A DNA stretch of 64,000 nucleotides from Devosia sp. XK-2 (GCF_037113415.1 NZ_CP146608.1:2624501-2688500), one strand, 5' to 3'; counted from the first letter of the stretch, positions 1-8,110 are shown. Translations and numbers: made by a program. The notes: generated by a model from the letters alone, not told the origin.

Positions 1-1355
1 CCGCTCTTGGCGCCTGCCGGTTTGCCATCGGCCGGACGTACTGCCTGCGGCTTGCCATCGGCCGATTTGGTGCGCTCGCCACCGGGCCGCGGCGTATTGA
101 ACTTGCGCTGGCTCTTGGCCTTGGGATTGCGGGCGCTGCGCGCGCCGCCTGGCGCACCGGCAGTATTGCGCGGCTGGCGCTGCACTGGCGCTTCTTCGAC
201 CAGGTTCACATCGCCCGAAACCGGCAAAGTCCGGCGAATCAACCGCTCCACGTCGCGCAGCTTGGATTTCTCAGTGCCGTCACACAAGGTGATGGCAATA
301 CCCGAGGCGCCATTGCGGCCGGTGCGGCCGATGCGGTGCACATAGTTTTCAGCGTCGTCCGGCAGGTCATAATTGACCACATGGGTAATGCCCTGCACGT
401 CGATGCCACGCGCGGCGATATCGGTCGCAACCAGAATACGCACATTGCCACTGGCAAAGCCCTTGAGCGCCGCTTGCCGGGCATTCTGGCTCTTATTGCC
501 ATGAATGGCCGCCGCTTCATGACCGTCAATAGCCAGGTTCTTGGCCACGCGGTCGGCCCCATGCTTGGTGCGGGCAAAGACGATGACGCGCTCCATGCCT
601 TCCTTCTCGTCGCCCAGCAGATCGTTGAGCACGCCACGCTTGGCTTTGGAGCCCGACATGATCACGCGCTGGTCAATCTTGACCACAGTGGAACCCTGCG
701 GCGCCGCTTCGACCTTGATGGGCTCCTTGAGCAGCGATTTGGCCAGATCTTCGACCTCTGCCGCCATGGTGGCGGAGAACAGCATGGTCTGACGCCTGAG
801 GCCGATGGCCTTGGCGATGGCGCGCACCGGGGCAATAAAGCCCATATCGAGCATGCGGTCGGCCTCGTCCAGCACCAGCCAGCGCGTTTCATTGAGACGG
901 ATCTTGTTGTCGTCCAGAAGGTCTTTGAGACGGCCCGGCGTAGCGACGACGACGTCGACGCCTTTGGCGATCTTCTGCACCTGGTGGTAGCGCGACACAC
1001 CGCCCAGAACGAGCACGGTGTCGAGCTTCATCTTGGAGCCGGCAAATTTGCGGATATTCTCGTCGATCTGCACGGCCAGTTCGCGCGTCGGCGCCAGGAT
1101 CAGCGCGCGCGTGGTCGTCGGGCGCGGACGACCAGTAAGGCCCAGAATGCCGGCCAGGATGGGCAGGCCAAAGGCGGCTGTTTTGCCCGAACCGGTCTGG
1201 GCAATACCCAGCATGTCCCGCCCTTCGAGCAGTTTGGGAATGGCCTGGGCCTGAATTTTGGTGGGCTCGGTGAAACCGCCGGCCGCCAGGCTGTCGGTGA
1301 TCTGGGCGGGCAGGCCGAGCGAGGTGAAATCGTTCAAACTCTTGTCTTTCATCAT
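1..1355 (-). CDS. rhlE: DEAD-box ATP-dependent RNA helicase, RhlE type (C-terminus cut by window edge)
   Basis: ATP-dependent RNA unwinding, probably in ribosome assembly or mRNA turnover in the cytoplasm. About 451 codons are visible and the frame is still open at base 1. In order I see a Q-motif region (EPTKIQAQAIP), Walker A motif AQTGSGKT, PTREL, DEAD in VLDEADRML, the SAT motif, and motif VI HRIGRTGR. A basic, low-complexity tail rich in Pro, Gly, Arg and Lys follows, as in RhlE-type helicases. Two adjacent ATG codons (1353-1355 and 1350-1352) begin the frame and a stop lies upstream, so the start is well bounded. The 430-base region upstream carries repeats. A long open frame on the opposite strand is a shadow. 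Confidence 0.93.
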   Translation of the reverse strand, partial: MMKDKSLNDFTSLGLPAQITDSLAAGGFTEPTKIQAQAIPKLLEGRDMLGIAQTGSGKTAAFGLPILAGILGLTGRPRPTTTRALILAPTRELAVQIDENIRKFAGSKMKLDTVLVLGGVSRYHQVQKIAKGVDVVVATPGRLKDLLDDNKIRLNETRWLVLDEADRMLDMGFIAPVRAIAKAIGLRRQTMLFSATMAAEVEDLAKSLLKEPIKVEAAPQGSTVVKIDQRVIMSGSKAKRGVLNDLLGDEKEGMERVIVFARTKHGADRVAKNLAIDGHEAAAIHGNKSQNARQAALKGFASGNVRILVATDIAARGIDVQGITHVVNYDLPDDAENYVHRIGRTGRNGASGIAITLCDGTEKSKLRDVERLIRRTLPVSGDVNLVEEAPVQRQPRNTAGAPGGARSARNPKAKSQRKFNTPRPGGERTKSADGKPQAVRPADGKPAGAKS

Positions 1356-1650
1356 GCGCGAAATCGCGCGGAAACGCCGCGCAGCATGCGGGCGCTGGTC
1401 AATTCAAATGCAATCGGGCGATAGGGAATATCGCGCGGGTGCTGGCTCAAACCCGGACCGCGCTATTGGGGTATCCGGGCTGACTTCGCCGCTCACCGCG
1501 TGAGTAAGAAGAGAAGTCCATCAGCAGCTATTCTGCCGCGACGTGACGCACATATGGGGGAGAAGCGTGAAAATAGCAAGCCAAGGGCACGCATGGGAGG
1601 GGTGCGGGTGGATGGACCTCTGTCACCCCACCCTCATTCCTTCTCCTCTC

Positions 1651-1694
1651 AAATCTCTCCACCGGAGAGATTTGCCCTTCGGGACAAGTCGAAG
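1651..1694. repeat. Two-hairpin palindromic repeat, copy A
   Basis: A perfect 10-bp stem with a 3-base loop (1651-1660 with 1664-1673, arms AAATCTCTCC and GGAGAGATTT) is followed after 3 bases by CTTCG, 8 bases, and CGAAG (1677-1694). The copy at 22036-22079 has exactly the same stem, loop and linker lengths, but its first stem differs at three compensated positions. It looks like a mobile intergenic repeat (REP-like), not a terminator, because no U-run follows. Confidence 0.6.
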
Positions 1695-1744
1695 CCCATC
1701 AAGGGGAGGGAGGCGCAGGGCCGAAGCGTCGGTGTTCATCGTCT

Positions 1745-1765
1745 CCCTCCCCCTTGTGGGGAGGG
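1745..1765. repeat. G/C-box palindrome CCCTCCCC-N5-GGGGAGGG
   Basis: A perfect 8-bp stem with a 5-base loop (CTTGT), followed by a G-rich tail. The same stem with loop CTTGA is at 28550-28570. Palindromes of this kind are scattered between genes in many alphaproteobacteria. Confidence 0.6.
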
Positions 1766-1785
1766 ATCAAGGGTGGGGGTTTTTG

Positions 1786-2577
1786 CTAAATCCCGCCATA
1801 CCAGTCATAACCATTGTCCTCCCAATAGCCGCCCTTGCCGCGACCGAAGGGCGACAGATCATCAACCAGTTCGATGGTGTGGAGGTATTTGGGCTGCTTG
1901 TAGCCAAGCGTCCGCTCGATCCTCAGGCGCACCGGCGCACCATTGCTGACCGGCAGGACCGCATCATTGAGGCCATAGGACAGGATCGTCTGCGGGTGAT
2001 AGGCATCCACCAGGTCCGAGCTGGTATAGTAGAGAATGTCGCCCGATATGCTGCGCTGGATATTGTCGTAGCAGTGATAGACGCAATAGCGCGCGCCCGG
2101 CTTCACCCCGGCCTGGTCCAGCACCGGCCCAAGCGGCGTGCCGGTCCATTTGGCAATGCAGCTCCAGCCTTCGACGCAATCATGCCGCGTGATCTGCGTC
2201 CGGACCGGCATATTGCGCAATTCGGCCAGCGAGAAGCTGACTTCCTTCTCGACCATGCCCTTGATGGTCAGCCGATAGGGTTCGAAATTCGCCTGGCGCA
2301 GGAACATATATTCGGGCGTGGTCGGGTCGGTGGAGCCGTTTGGCCGCTGGCCCTGGCGGATTTCGCTTTCCGCATATTCACGCGCCAGCACCTGATCGCC
2401 AATCAGCGCCCTTTGTGCGGAATAGGTCAGGACATTGGCCTGCTCGAGCGCCTGGCGCACCGGATTACCGCGCTGACCGAGGAAGTCGAATTGGTTGCAG
2501 CCTGAAAGCGCCAATGACGAGCCCAGGGCCGCCGACCCGATCAGGAACTTGCGGCGATTGACGATCAGACCGCTCAT
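1786..2577 (-). CDS. Periplasmic molybdopterin-dependent oxidoreductase, YedY/MsrP-like
   Basis: 263 aa. The N-terminus has an RR motif (NRRKFLIG) and a hydrophobic stretch ending in LSGC, so it looks like a Tat-exported protein, possibly lipid-anchored at Cys27. The sulfite-oxidase-type molybdopterin core follows. C134 in HDCVEGWS is at the position of the molybdenum-ligand cysteine of this fold. MsrP repairs oxidised methionine in envelope proteins; whether this relative does so is inference, and another oxidised substrate is possible. The ATG overlaps the TGA of the upstream cytochrome b gene (2574-2577), so the two form an operon. The partner is a cytochrome b561-type protein rather than a six-helix MsrQ, which argues for a related but distinct system. 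Confidence 0.85.
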   Translation of the reverse strand: MSGLIVNRRKFLIGSAALGSSLALSGCNQFDFLGQRGNPVRQALEQANVLTYSAQRALIGDQVLAREYAESEIRQGQRPNGSTDPTTPEYMFLRQANFEPYRLTIKGMVEKEVSFSLAELRNMPVRTQITRHDCVEGWSCIAKWTGTPLGPVLDQAGVKPGARYCVYHCYDNIQRSISGDILYYTSSDLVDAYHPQTILSYGLNDAVLPVSNGAPVRLRIERTLGYKQPKYLHTIELVDDLSPFGRGKGGYWEDNGYDWYGGI

Positions 2578-3422
2578 GGCTTGTCTCCCTGTTCGTGTGG
2601 CGTGCCGGGACTGGCGCGATACCAGCCGGTGATCATGGAACGCAGCTCATTGAGCGGTCCGGCCAGCAGCACCATGACGATATGGACGATAAAGAACAGC
2701 ACCAGCAGCGCCATGACCGTGAAATGGATGGTGCGCGCAGTCTGTCGCCCCCCGAAAATATCGAGTAGCCACGGCCAGGCCGCATCCATGCCCGGGCTCA
2801 TGGTCAATCCGGTCAGGATGATCAGCGGAAACAGCACAAAGAACACAACGAAATAGCTCAGTTTCTGTAGCGGCGTATAGCTGCGGCCATGATGGAGGCG
2901 GAGCCGCGCATGCTCCAATGCATCGCGGGGCAATCCGGTGATATCAGTGCTTCTGGGCAGAATATCCCGCCGCAAATGGCCGTTCACAAACGAAGCCAGG
3001 AACCACACGAACAGCGCTGCGACGAATATCCACCCGAAGAAGAAATGAACAACCCGCCCCGTCGCCAGATCCCGGAAAGACGGAATTGTCACCGCTCCGG
3101 GAAAGCCGACAAAGCTGGGATTGGCCGCAGGCCCGCTCATGCCAAGTACGCCCGTCGTATCGAACTCCCGCCCGAAAAGTGTCGTGCGGCCACGCGGCCC
3201 TTCCGGCGTATTGACGGCCCCGATCCTGAGGATCGCGTTATCGAACTCGAAGCCGGATTGTTGCCCGATATAGAGATTGGGATGCGCATTGAATATCTGC
3301 AGGCCCGAAAGCAGCAGAAAAAACAGGCAGATCGCCCAGACCCAATGTGTCACCCGGGTCCAGATCGATTGCCGATAGACCAGCGGCCCCTTGGTAACCG
3401 GTAGGCCCTTTTCCTCTGACAT
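2574..3422 (-). CDS. Membrane cytochrome b561 / hydrogenase-type cytochrome b partner of the molybdo-reductase
   Basis: 282 aa integral membrane haem protein, expected to carry electrons from the quinol pool to the exported molybdoenzyme encoded next. I see about four hydrophobic helices, with candidate haem-ligand histidines in RVTHWVW, GRVVHFFFGW and the helix TIHFTVMALL...FIVHIVMV. The ATG at 3420-3422 was chosen because GGGGAGAG lies just ahead of it; an in-frame upstream extension is only translated repeat DNA. The gene overlaps the next gene by four bases (ATGA). A probable SigF-type promoter lies about 240 bases upstream, separated by a repeat element. The family assignment is firm; the redox partner is inferred from gene order. 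Confidence 0.85.
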   Translation of the reverse strand: MSEEKGLPVTKGPLVYRQSIWTRVTHWVWAICLFFLLLSGLQIFNAHPNLYIGQQSGFEFDNAILRIGAVNTPEGPRGRTTLFGREFDTTGVLGMSGPAANPSFVGFPGAVTIPSFRDLATGRVVHFFFGWIFVAALFVWFLASFVNGHLRRDILPRSTDITGLPRDALEHARLRLHHGRSYTPLQKLSYFVVFFVLFPLIILTGLTMSPGMDAAWPWLLDIFGGRQTARTIHFTVMALLVLFFIVHIVMVLLAGPLNELRSMITGWYRASPGTPHEQGDKP

Positions 3423-3445
3423 CGTCTCTCCCCTTTTCCAGCACC

Positions 3446-3551
3446 TGGAGCATTTCGCCATTTCGCCGAAACGCTGAAATTGCTCCAAGCTATTGTATTG
3501 TCGCGCTTCCGAACCGCAAAACCGTTGCCACTTTTGCTCGAAACGCTCCAA
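3446..3551. repeat. Rhizobial-type intergenic repeat with TGGAGC/GCTCCA ends
   Basis: About 106 bases bounded by TGGAGC and GCTCCA, with internal imperfect palindromes (CATTTCGCC/GGCGAAATG) and a middle part reading GAGCAAAAGTGGCAACGG on the minus strand. From memory this is a common intergenic repeat type in Rhizobiales. Here it lies between the likely promoter of the cytochrome b/molybdo-reductase operon and its first gene, giving a long leader. Confidence 0.6.
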
Positions 3552-3659
3552 GCCGCCCCGTGCTTGCAGTAACGTTATCCCGTCGCAATCACGCTCACCA
3601 TCACATCGAGTTTACGGCAAGCCTGGTATCTTTGCATGCGGCATGCTTATCGCTCATCA

Positions 3660-3684
3660 TTCGTCGGCAGACCGTGGAGGTTAC
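3660..3684 (-). promoter_or_regulatory. Candidate SigF-type promoter for the cytochrome b / molybdo-reductase operon
   Basis: On the minus strand GTAACC (3684-3679) is followed by 15 bases and CGAA (3663-3660). It matches the element in front of the sigma gene except that the spacer is one base shorter. Transcription would run leftward to the gene at 3422. Confidence 0.5.
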
Positions 3685-3730
3685 CCGATCACGCAGCCGT
3701 GTTCAGCGCTCGCTTTTTTGCTCGCAGCGT

Positions 3731-3756
3731 GTAACCTCCTGTTCAACCGGTGCGAA
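3731..3756 (+). promoter_or_regulatory. Candidate autoregulatory SigF-type promoter
   Basis: GTAACC (3731-3736), 16 bases, CGAA (3753-3756), directly in front of the sigma factor gene. The elements match the SigF promoter described for Caulobacter, as I recall it. The -10 element is only about 10 bases from the chosen ATG, so the message would be nearly leaderless or translation may start further in. Confidence 0.6.
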
Positions 3757-3766
3757 TGGAGAACCA

Positions 3767-4318
3767 ATGCAGGCGGATGCGACCGAGAAACGGATGCGCG
3801 AGTTGATGCTCGCCGCACTCGACGGCGACGCAGCCGCCTATCGCCGATTGCTGGCCGAGCTCACGCGTTATTTGCGGCCCTGGTTTGCCCGCCGCCTGAG
3901 CCCGTCCCATGCTTCGCACGCGGAGGACCTCGTGCAGGAAACACTACTGGCCTTGCACACGAAACGATCGACCTATGACCGCAACCGTCCCTTCACGGCC
4001 TGGCTGCACGCCGTTGCGCATCATAAATTCGTCGACCATGTCCGCCGCCATGCCATTCGCCCCACTGTGCCGCTCGACGACGACGCGCCTATTTTCGCCG
4101 TCGACGACAGCGCCAATGCCGCAGACCGCCGTGACGTCGAGGCCGTTTTGACCGAAGTGCCGGAGCGGACCGCCGATCTCATTCGCCAGACACGCATTGA
4201 AGGCGCCAGTGTCGCCGAAGCCGCCGCGCGCCACGGCATCAGCGAAACGGCGGCGAAAGTCTCCATTCATCGCGGCATCAAGTCCCTCATGAATAAATTT
4301 GCGGGAGGGACCAAGTGA
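3767..4318 (+). CDS. sigF: ECF RNA polymerase sigma factor, SigF type
   Basis: 183 aa. Region 2 is seen at about residues 10-80 (AEDLVQETLLALHTKR, then FTAWLHAVAHHKFVDHVRR) and region 4 at about 120-180 (GASVAEAAARHGISETAAKVSIHRGI). Sigma factors of this group direct RNA polymerase to a small envelope-stress or metal-stress regulon. The ATG at 3767 has GGAG upstream, but it sits so close to the predicted -10 element that an internal ATG (MRELML) is possible. It overlaps the next gene by GTGA, which encodes an NrsF-type anti-sigma factor, and that pairing identifies the SigF/NrsF type. The divergent molybdo-reductase operon is a likely target. Confidence 0.88.
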   Translation: MQADATEKRMRELMLAALDGDAAAYRRLLAELTRYLRPWFARRLSPSHASHAEDLVQETLLALHTKRSTYDRNRPFTAWLHAVAHHKFVDHVRRHAIRPTVPLDDDAPIFAVDDSANAADRRDVEAVLTEVPERTADLIRQTRIEGASVAEAAARHGISETAAKVSIHRGIKSLMNKFAGGTK

Positions 4319-4953
4319 CCGACGACCTGATCGAACGTCTCTCCGCCGATCTTGCGCCAACACCGCCGCGCGCCCTGGAGCGGTGGCTGTGGCTGGCCGT
4401 GGCAATCGGACTTATCGGCTCGATATTGATGGGGCCGCTCGTGCTTGACCTCATGGTCGGGCGGCCGTTCGGCGGCGCATGGGGCAGTTCCATGTTTTGG
4501 AGCAAGCTGGCCTATACCATTGGCCTGGGCGCCCTGGGCCTCGTCGCAGTGCCCGTTCTGTCGCGCCCCGACAGGCTCCTGCGCTGGCCCCTGCTGGCGG
4601 CCGGCGCGCTGGTATTGCTGGCGCTTGTGGCCGGCACCTGGGACTGGATGCAGTCGGATTGGGCCATGCCGGTCCTGATGGGCGGCACGGCCCTGGCCTG
4701 CCCCTGGCTCATCATTCTGACGGCCGCGCCGCTTCTGGGCGTGCTTCTGAGCGCCATGCGCCGTTTCGCACCGGCCTCGCCCATGCTGGCAGGCCTTGCC
4801 GCGGGCCTGCTGGCCGGCGGCTTCGGCGCCGCCGCCTATGCCTTCTATTGCGGGGAAACCAGCATGATGTTCATGGCGGTCTGGTATTCATTGGGTATCG
4901 CCCTGACCGCGCTCATTGGCGCGATCATCGGGCGGTTTGCACTTCGCTGGTAG
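4315..4953 (+). CDS. nrsF: NrsF-type (DUF1109) membrane anti-sigma factor
   Basis: 212 aa with a short cytoplasmic N-terminus and about six transmembrane helices, the usual form of this family. It is expected to hold the sigma factor inactive at the inner membrane until a signal arrives. The GTG start overlaps the sigma gene stop (GTGA), indicating translational coupling. There are exactly two cysteines, C129 and C179. In Caulobacter NrsF two conserved cysteines at nearly the same positions and the same spacing (131 and 181, from memory) are needed for the heavy-metal response, so thiol-based sensing of metals such as chromate or cadmium is a reasonable inference. Confidence 0.88.
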   Translation: MTDDLIERLSADLAPTPPRALERWLWLAVAIGLIGSILMGPLVLDLMVGRPFGGAWGSSMFWSKLAYTIGLGALGLVAVPVLSRPDRLLRWPLLAAGALVLLALVAGTWDWMQSDWAMPVLMGGTALACPWLIILTAAPLLGVLLSAMRRFAPASPMLAGLAAGLLAGGFGAAAYAFYCGETSMMFMAVWYSLGIALTALIGAIIGRFALRW

Positions 4954-4962
4954 GCGGCCGGA

Positions 4963-5613
4963 CTATTCGTCCCTGGCCGCCCAGTTCAGGCCGCGACGCA
5001 TGATCGTGGCCATATTGGTATTCTCGAATTCCTTGGCCTGATGGCCCAGTGTCATGTGGAAGACCCGGCCCTGGCCATAGCGGTGTTTCCAGACCACCGG
5101 CATCACGGCGCCCTTGATCCAGGGCGCGTGCTCGCCGCTGAAGGTCGTGGTCGCCAGCACTTCGATCATCGGATCGACATGCATGTAATATTGCTCGGAC
5201 CGATAGGAGAAGCTCGGCTTGATGCCCGCCATGATCGGATCGTCCGGCTTGGTCACATCCACGGTATAGTCGATGATGTCGCCCGGATGGGCCACCCATT
5301 GGCCGCCGACCATGAATTGGTAGTCCACCGAATCGCGGAAGGCATCGCTCATCCCGCCATGGTGCCCGGCCAACCCCACGCCGCCACGCACGGCCTTGGT
5401 GAGGTTCTCGACCTCTTCCTTGGCAATCTTGCTCATGGTGAAGATGGGGATGATCAGCGACAGATCGGCAATCGAGGGATCCGCAAAAGCGCTGGTTTCG
5501 GTGGCAGTCCGCACCGAATAGCCATCCTCATGCAGCCAGCGGCGATATATGGTGGCGCATTCCTCCGGGTCGTGACCTTCCCAGCCGCCATAAACAATCA
5601 AAGCACTGCGCAT
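4963..5613 (-). CDS. ThuA-like domain protein (class I glutamine amidotransferase-like fold)
   Basis: 216 aa. It opens with SALIVYGGWEGHDPEE and has the GGVGLAGHHGGM, WVAHPGD and GRVFHMTLGHQ motifs of ThuA-like proteins, a glutamine-amidotransferase-like fold linked to sugar catabolism. The second in-frame ATG (5611-5613) was chosen because AGGAGG lies 7 bases ahead of it; the first ATG at 5619 is too close to that site. It is a paralogue of the ThuA encoded at 10961-11749 but is clearly different in sequence and stands alone, convergent with nrsF. Substrate unknown; a keto-sugar is a guess from the family. Confidence 0.82.
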   Translation of the reverse strand: MRSALIVYGGWEGHDPEECATIYRRWLHEDGYSVRTATETSAFADPSIADLSLIIPIFTMSKIAKEEVENLTKAVRGGVGLAGHHGGMSDAFRDSVDYQFMVGGQWVAHPGDIIDYTVDVTKPDDPIMAGIKPSFSYRSEQYYMHVDPMIEVLATTTFSGEHAPWIKGAVMPVVWKHRYGQGRVFHMTLGHQAKEFENTNMATIMRRGLNWAARDE

Positions 5614-5748
5614 GAGCATTCCTCCTGCAAATCAAACGGCGCGGAGAATACCCGACTGAGCCGGTATTGAAAGCCCGTCCGCGCGATTGATGTGTCCGGC
5701 CCCTGCCGATAGCGGCATCACCCGCCAGGATGGAAAAGGCCTGCCGCC

Positions 5749-6210
5749 TCAGGCAGCAGCGGCCGCGAGCCGCCGCGACGCGGCAAAGGCCCAGCTTTTG
5801 AGGACCATGTAATTCACGCCCGCCGTCAGGAGATTGACCAGAATGGCAGCGGGCAGGCTGGGCAGGCCCAATGTCCCGTGAAACAGAAAACTGAACACCG
5901 CCGCCAAAGCCAGTGCCAGCATTTGCACCGCAACATAGCGCGGCAAGGCCTGGCCATGCGCTGCCGTAGCGCCAAAGGTAAACCGCCGATGCAGAAGGTA
6001 GATAGGCACGATGAAAGCGGCATAGCACAGCACGCTGATCACCCAGGCCTCGACCATCGGCAGGGCGGCAATCAAGGCGCTGCTCGACAGGATAAAGCCC
6101 AGCGCCCCGCTTCCCCCGATCAGCACGAAGGGCACGATGCCGCCGCCCGCCACCCGTCCATCAGGACGATCCGGATAGACCCGCATCAGGCTTTCAAGGG
6201 CAAGGCTCAT
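5749..6210 (-). CDS. GtrA-like four-helix membrane protein
   Basis: 153 aa with four predicted transmembrane helices and a GtrA-type core (FVLIGGSGALGFILSS, then YLLHRRFTFG). GtrA-like proteins are thought to help move lipid-linked sugars across the inner membrane for surface polysaccharide decoration. The ATG at 6208-6210 was chosen; the ribosome-binding site is poor and a start at MRVYPDRP ten codons further in is possible. No glycosyltransferase gene lies next to it, so its partner is not visible here. Confidence 0.78.
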   Translation of the reverse strand: MSLALESLMRVYPDRPDGRVAGGGIVPFVLIGGSGALGFILSSSALIAALPMVEAWVISVLCYAAFIVPIYLLHRRFTFGATAAHGQALPRYVAVQMLALALAAVFSFLFHGTLGLPSLPAAILVNLLTAGVNYMVLKSWAFAASRRLAAAAA

Positions 6211-6457
6211 CGCAGGGGCTTTCGGGCGGGCATCATCATTGGCAACGACCCATACACATAAACCGTTGCAGGCGTGTTTACGTTCAAGCCGAATATTTCG
6301 TGTGGACGGGGCGGTTAAAAATTTGACCAAAAGGTCCACTTTCCACTGTCACAATTACCTGATTAGTTGTTTTATGACGCTGCTGGCAGCCCATAAGGCG
6401 TCGGGCTGACTAGGCAGATGCTATGTCGACCGCAATAAGCAAAAAGGGACATCAGGG

Positions 6458-8062
6458 ATGAAGAAACTGCTTCTGGGTGCAACCGCGCTCACGCTCTGCG
6501 CCGGCTTCGCCACGGCCGCACATGCCGAATTCACGCTCAATATTCTGCATATCAACGACTTCCACTCCCGCTTCGACCCGATCACCGGCACAGACTCCAA
6601 TTGCGATGCCGAGACCGACGCCGCGGGCGAATGTTTCGGCGGCATAGCCCGCCTCAAGACCATCATCGACGATACCCGCGCCAAGTATGAAACGGGCAAT
6701 TCTCTGCTGCTCTCAGCCGGCGACAACTTCCAGGGCTCGCTCTACTACACCACCTACAAGTCCAAGGTCGTCTCCGACTTCTTCAACCAGATGGGCTTCG
6801 ACGTGGTCGCGACCGGCAATCACGAATTCGATGACGGCCCCGAAGAATTCATGAAATTCATCGAGGCGGCCGATTTCCCCATTATCGGCGGCAATTTCGA
6901 CGTGACCCGCGATGAGAACCTGCGCGGCAAGATCAATGGTTCGATTGTCGTGGATGTTGGCGGCGAGAAGATCGGAATCATCGGTGCTACCACCGAAGAC
7001 ACGCCGGAAATCTCCTCGCCCGGCGACGACGTCGAATTCACCAACATCATCCAATATGTCCGCGGTGCCTCCGAGGCGCTAGATGCGGCCGGCATCAACA
7101 AGATCATCCTGCTCAGCCACATCGGCTACAATCAGGATATGGAAGTCGCCGCCGCCCTGCCGCTTGTCGACGTGATCGTGGGCGGCCACAGCCATACGCT
7201 GCTGTCCAATACCGATGAAAAGGCCGTGGGGCCCTACCCCACCATGGTCACCAATCCCGAAGGGATCGAGGTCCCGGTGGTGCAGGCCAACCAATATGGC
7301 AAGCATCTGGGCGATATCGCCATCACCTGGGATGACGAAGGCAATGTCATCAAGGCCGAAGGCGAGCCCTATCTGATCGACGCATCGGTCACCGGCGACG
7401 AGGACTTCAAAACCCAGTTGTCGGCGTTGGCTGCCCCGATCGAGGAAGCCATGGGCGAAGTCATCGGCACGGCAACCGAGGCAATCGAAGGATCGCGCGA
7501 CGTCTGCCGCGCCATGGAATGCTCGATGGGCAATCTGGTGGCCGAGGCCATGCTCGACCGCGTCGCCGATCAGGGCGTCAAGATCGCCATCCAGAACGGC
7601 GGCGGCCTGCGCGCCTCCATCGATGCGGGCGACATCACCATGGGTGAAGTCGTTACCGTGCTGCCCTTCTCGAACACCTTGGCCACCGTCGACATCTCGG
7701 GCGCGGACGTTATCGAGGCGCTCGAAAACGGCGTCAGCGACGTTGAAAACGGTGCCGGTCGCTTCCCGCAGGTCGCGGGCCTCAAATATACCGCCGACCT
7801 GACCAAGCCAGCCGGCGAACGCATCAGCGACGTGATGGTCGGCTCCGGCGATAGCTGGGAACCGATCGATGAGGACGCCACGTTCACCATCGTCACCAAC
7901 AATTACATGCGGGGCGGCGGCGACGGATACGGCACCTTTGCCGAGGGCGACAATGCCTATGACTTCGGCCCGCCACTCGAACAGGTCTTGGCGGACTACA
8001 TCGCCAAGCAGGGCGGCGAATACACTCCCTTCACCGATGGCCGCATCACCATAGTGAAGTAG
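6458..8062 (+). CDS. Secreted 5'-nucleotidase / UDP-sugar diphosphatase-like metallophosphoesterase
   Basis: 534 aa. It has a Sec signal peptide (cleavage after AHA, residue 23). The metallophosphatase domain carries D34 and H36 in HINDFHSRF, GDNFQGS, TGNHEFD, LLSHIGYNQD and VGGHSHT. A C-terminal 5'-nucleotidase domain has NGGGLRASIDAGDI and VLPFSNTLATVDISG. It should hydrolyse nucleotides or nucleotide sugars in the periplasm, releasing phosphate and nucleosides. The length suits the family. An AGGG sequence precedes the ATG. It is a single-gene unit closed by a strong terminator. Phosphate-starvation control is plausible for this enzyme but I could not find a convincing pho box. Confidence 0.9.
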   Translation: MKKLLLGATALTLCAGFATAAHAEFTLNILHINDFHSRFDPITGTDSNCDAETDAAGECFGGIARLKTIIDDTRAKYETGNSLLLSAGDNFQGSLYYTTYKSKVVSDFFNQMGFDVVATGNHEFDDGPEEFMKFIEAADFPIIGGNFDVTRDENLRGKINGSIVVDVGGEKIGIIGATTEDTPEISSPGDDVEFTNIIQYVRGASEALDAAGINKIILLSHIGYNQDMEVAAALPLVDVIVGGHSHTLLSNTDEKAVGPYPTMVTNPEGIEVPVVQANQYGKHLGDIAITWDDEGNVIKAEGEPYLIDASVTGDEDFKTQLSALAAPIEEAMGEVIGTATEAIEGSRDVCRAMECSMGNLVAEAMLDRVADQGVKIAIQNGGGLRASIDAGDITMGEVVTVLPFSNTLATVDISGADVIEALENGVSDVENGAGRFPQVAGLKYTADLTKPAGERISDVMVGSGDSWEPIDEDATFTIVTNNYMRGGGDGYGTFAEGDNAYDFGPPLEQVLADYIAKQGGEYTPFTDGRITIVK

Positions 8063-8084
8063 AGTTCCCGATCAGTAAGCCAAC

Positions 8085-8110
8085 AAAGGGGCGCTTGTGC
8101 GCCCCTTTTC
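8085..8110 (+). terminator. Rho-independent terminator of the 5'-nucleotidase gene
   Basis: Stem AAAGGGGCGC / GCGCCCCTTT with loop TTGT, followed by TTC. It lies 22 bases after the stop codon. Confidence 0.85.

Larger units (their letters stand above)
1356..1785. other. 430-base gene-free region with repeats
   Basis: No credible gene is seen here. The part near 1356-1540 must hold the helicase promoter. From about 1620 to 1780 it is filled with the palindromic repeat elements listed separately. Because both flanking genes read leftward, the repeats lie downstream of the molybdo-reductase gene and upstream of the helicase gene. Confidence 0.6.

Noticed and set aside
336..1424. Long open frame opposite the RNA helicase gene
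   Set aside because: It runs antisense to clear DEAD-box motifs, has no recognisable domain and arises from GC-rich codon bias.
1600..1790. CRISPR-like repeats in the first intergenic region
   Set aside because: The repeats are palindromes without regular spacing or equal-length spacers and no cas genes are present.
3603..3662. Possible 19-residue leaderless peptide starting at the -10 of the leftward SigF-type promoter
   Set aside because: Too short, starts inside the promoter element and has no ribosome-binding site or known counterpart.
6340..6370. Possible pho box (CTGTCAC followed by weak repeat) ahead of the 5'-nucleotidase gene
   Set aside because: Only one half-site is good; the second repeat matches too few bases at the expected spacing.
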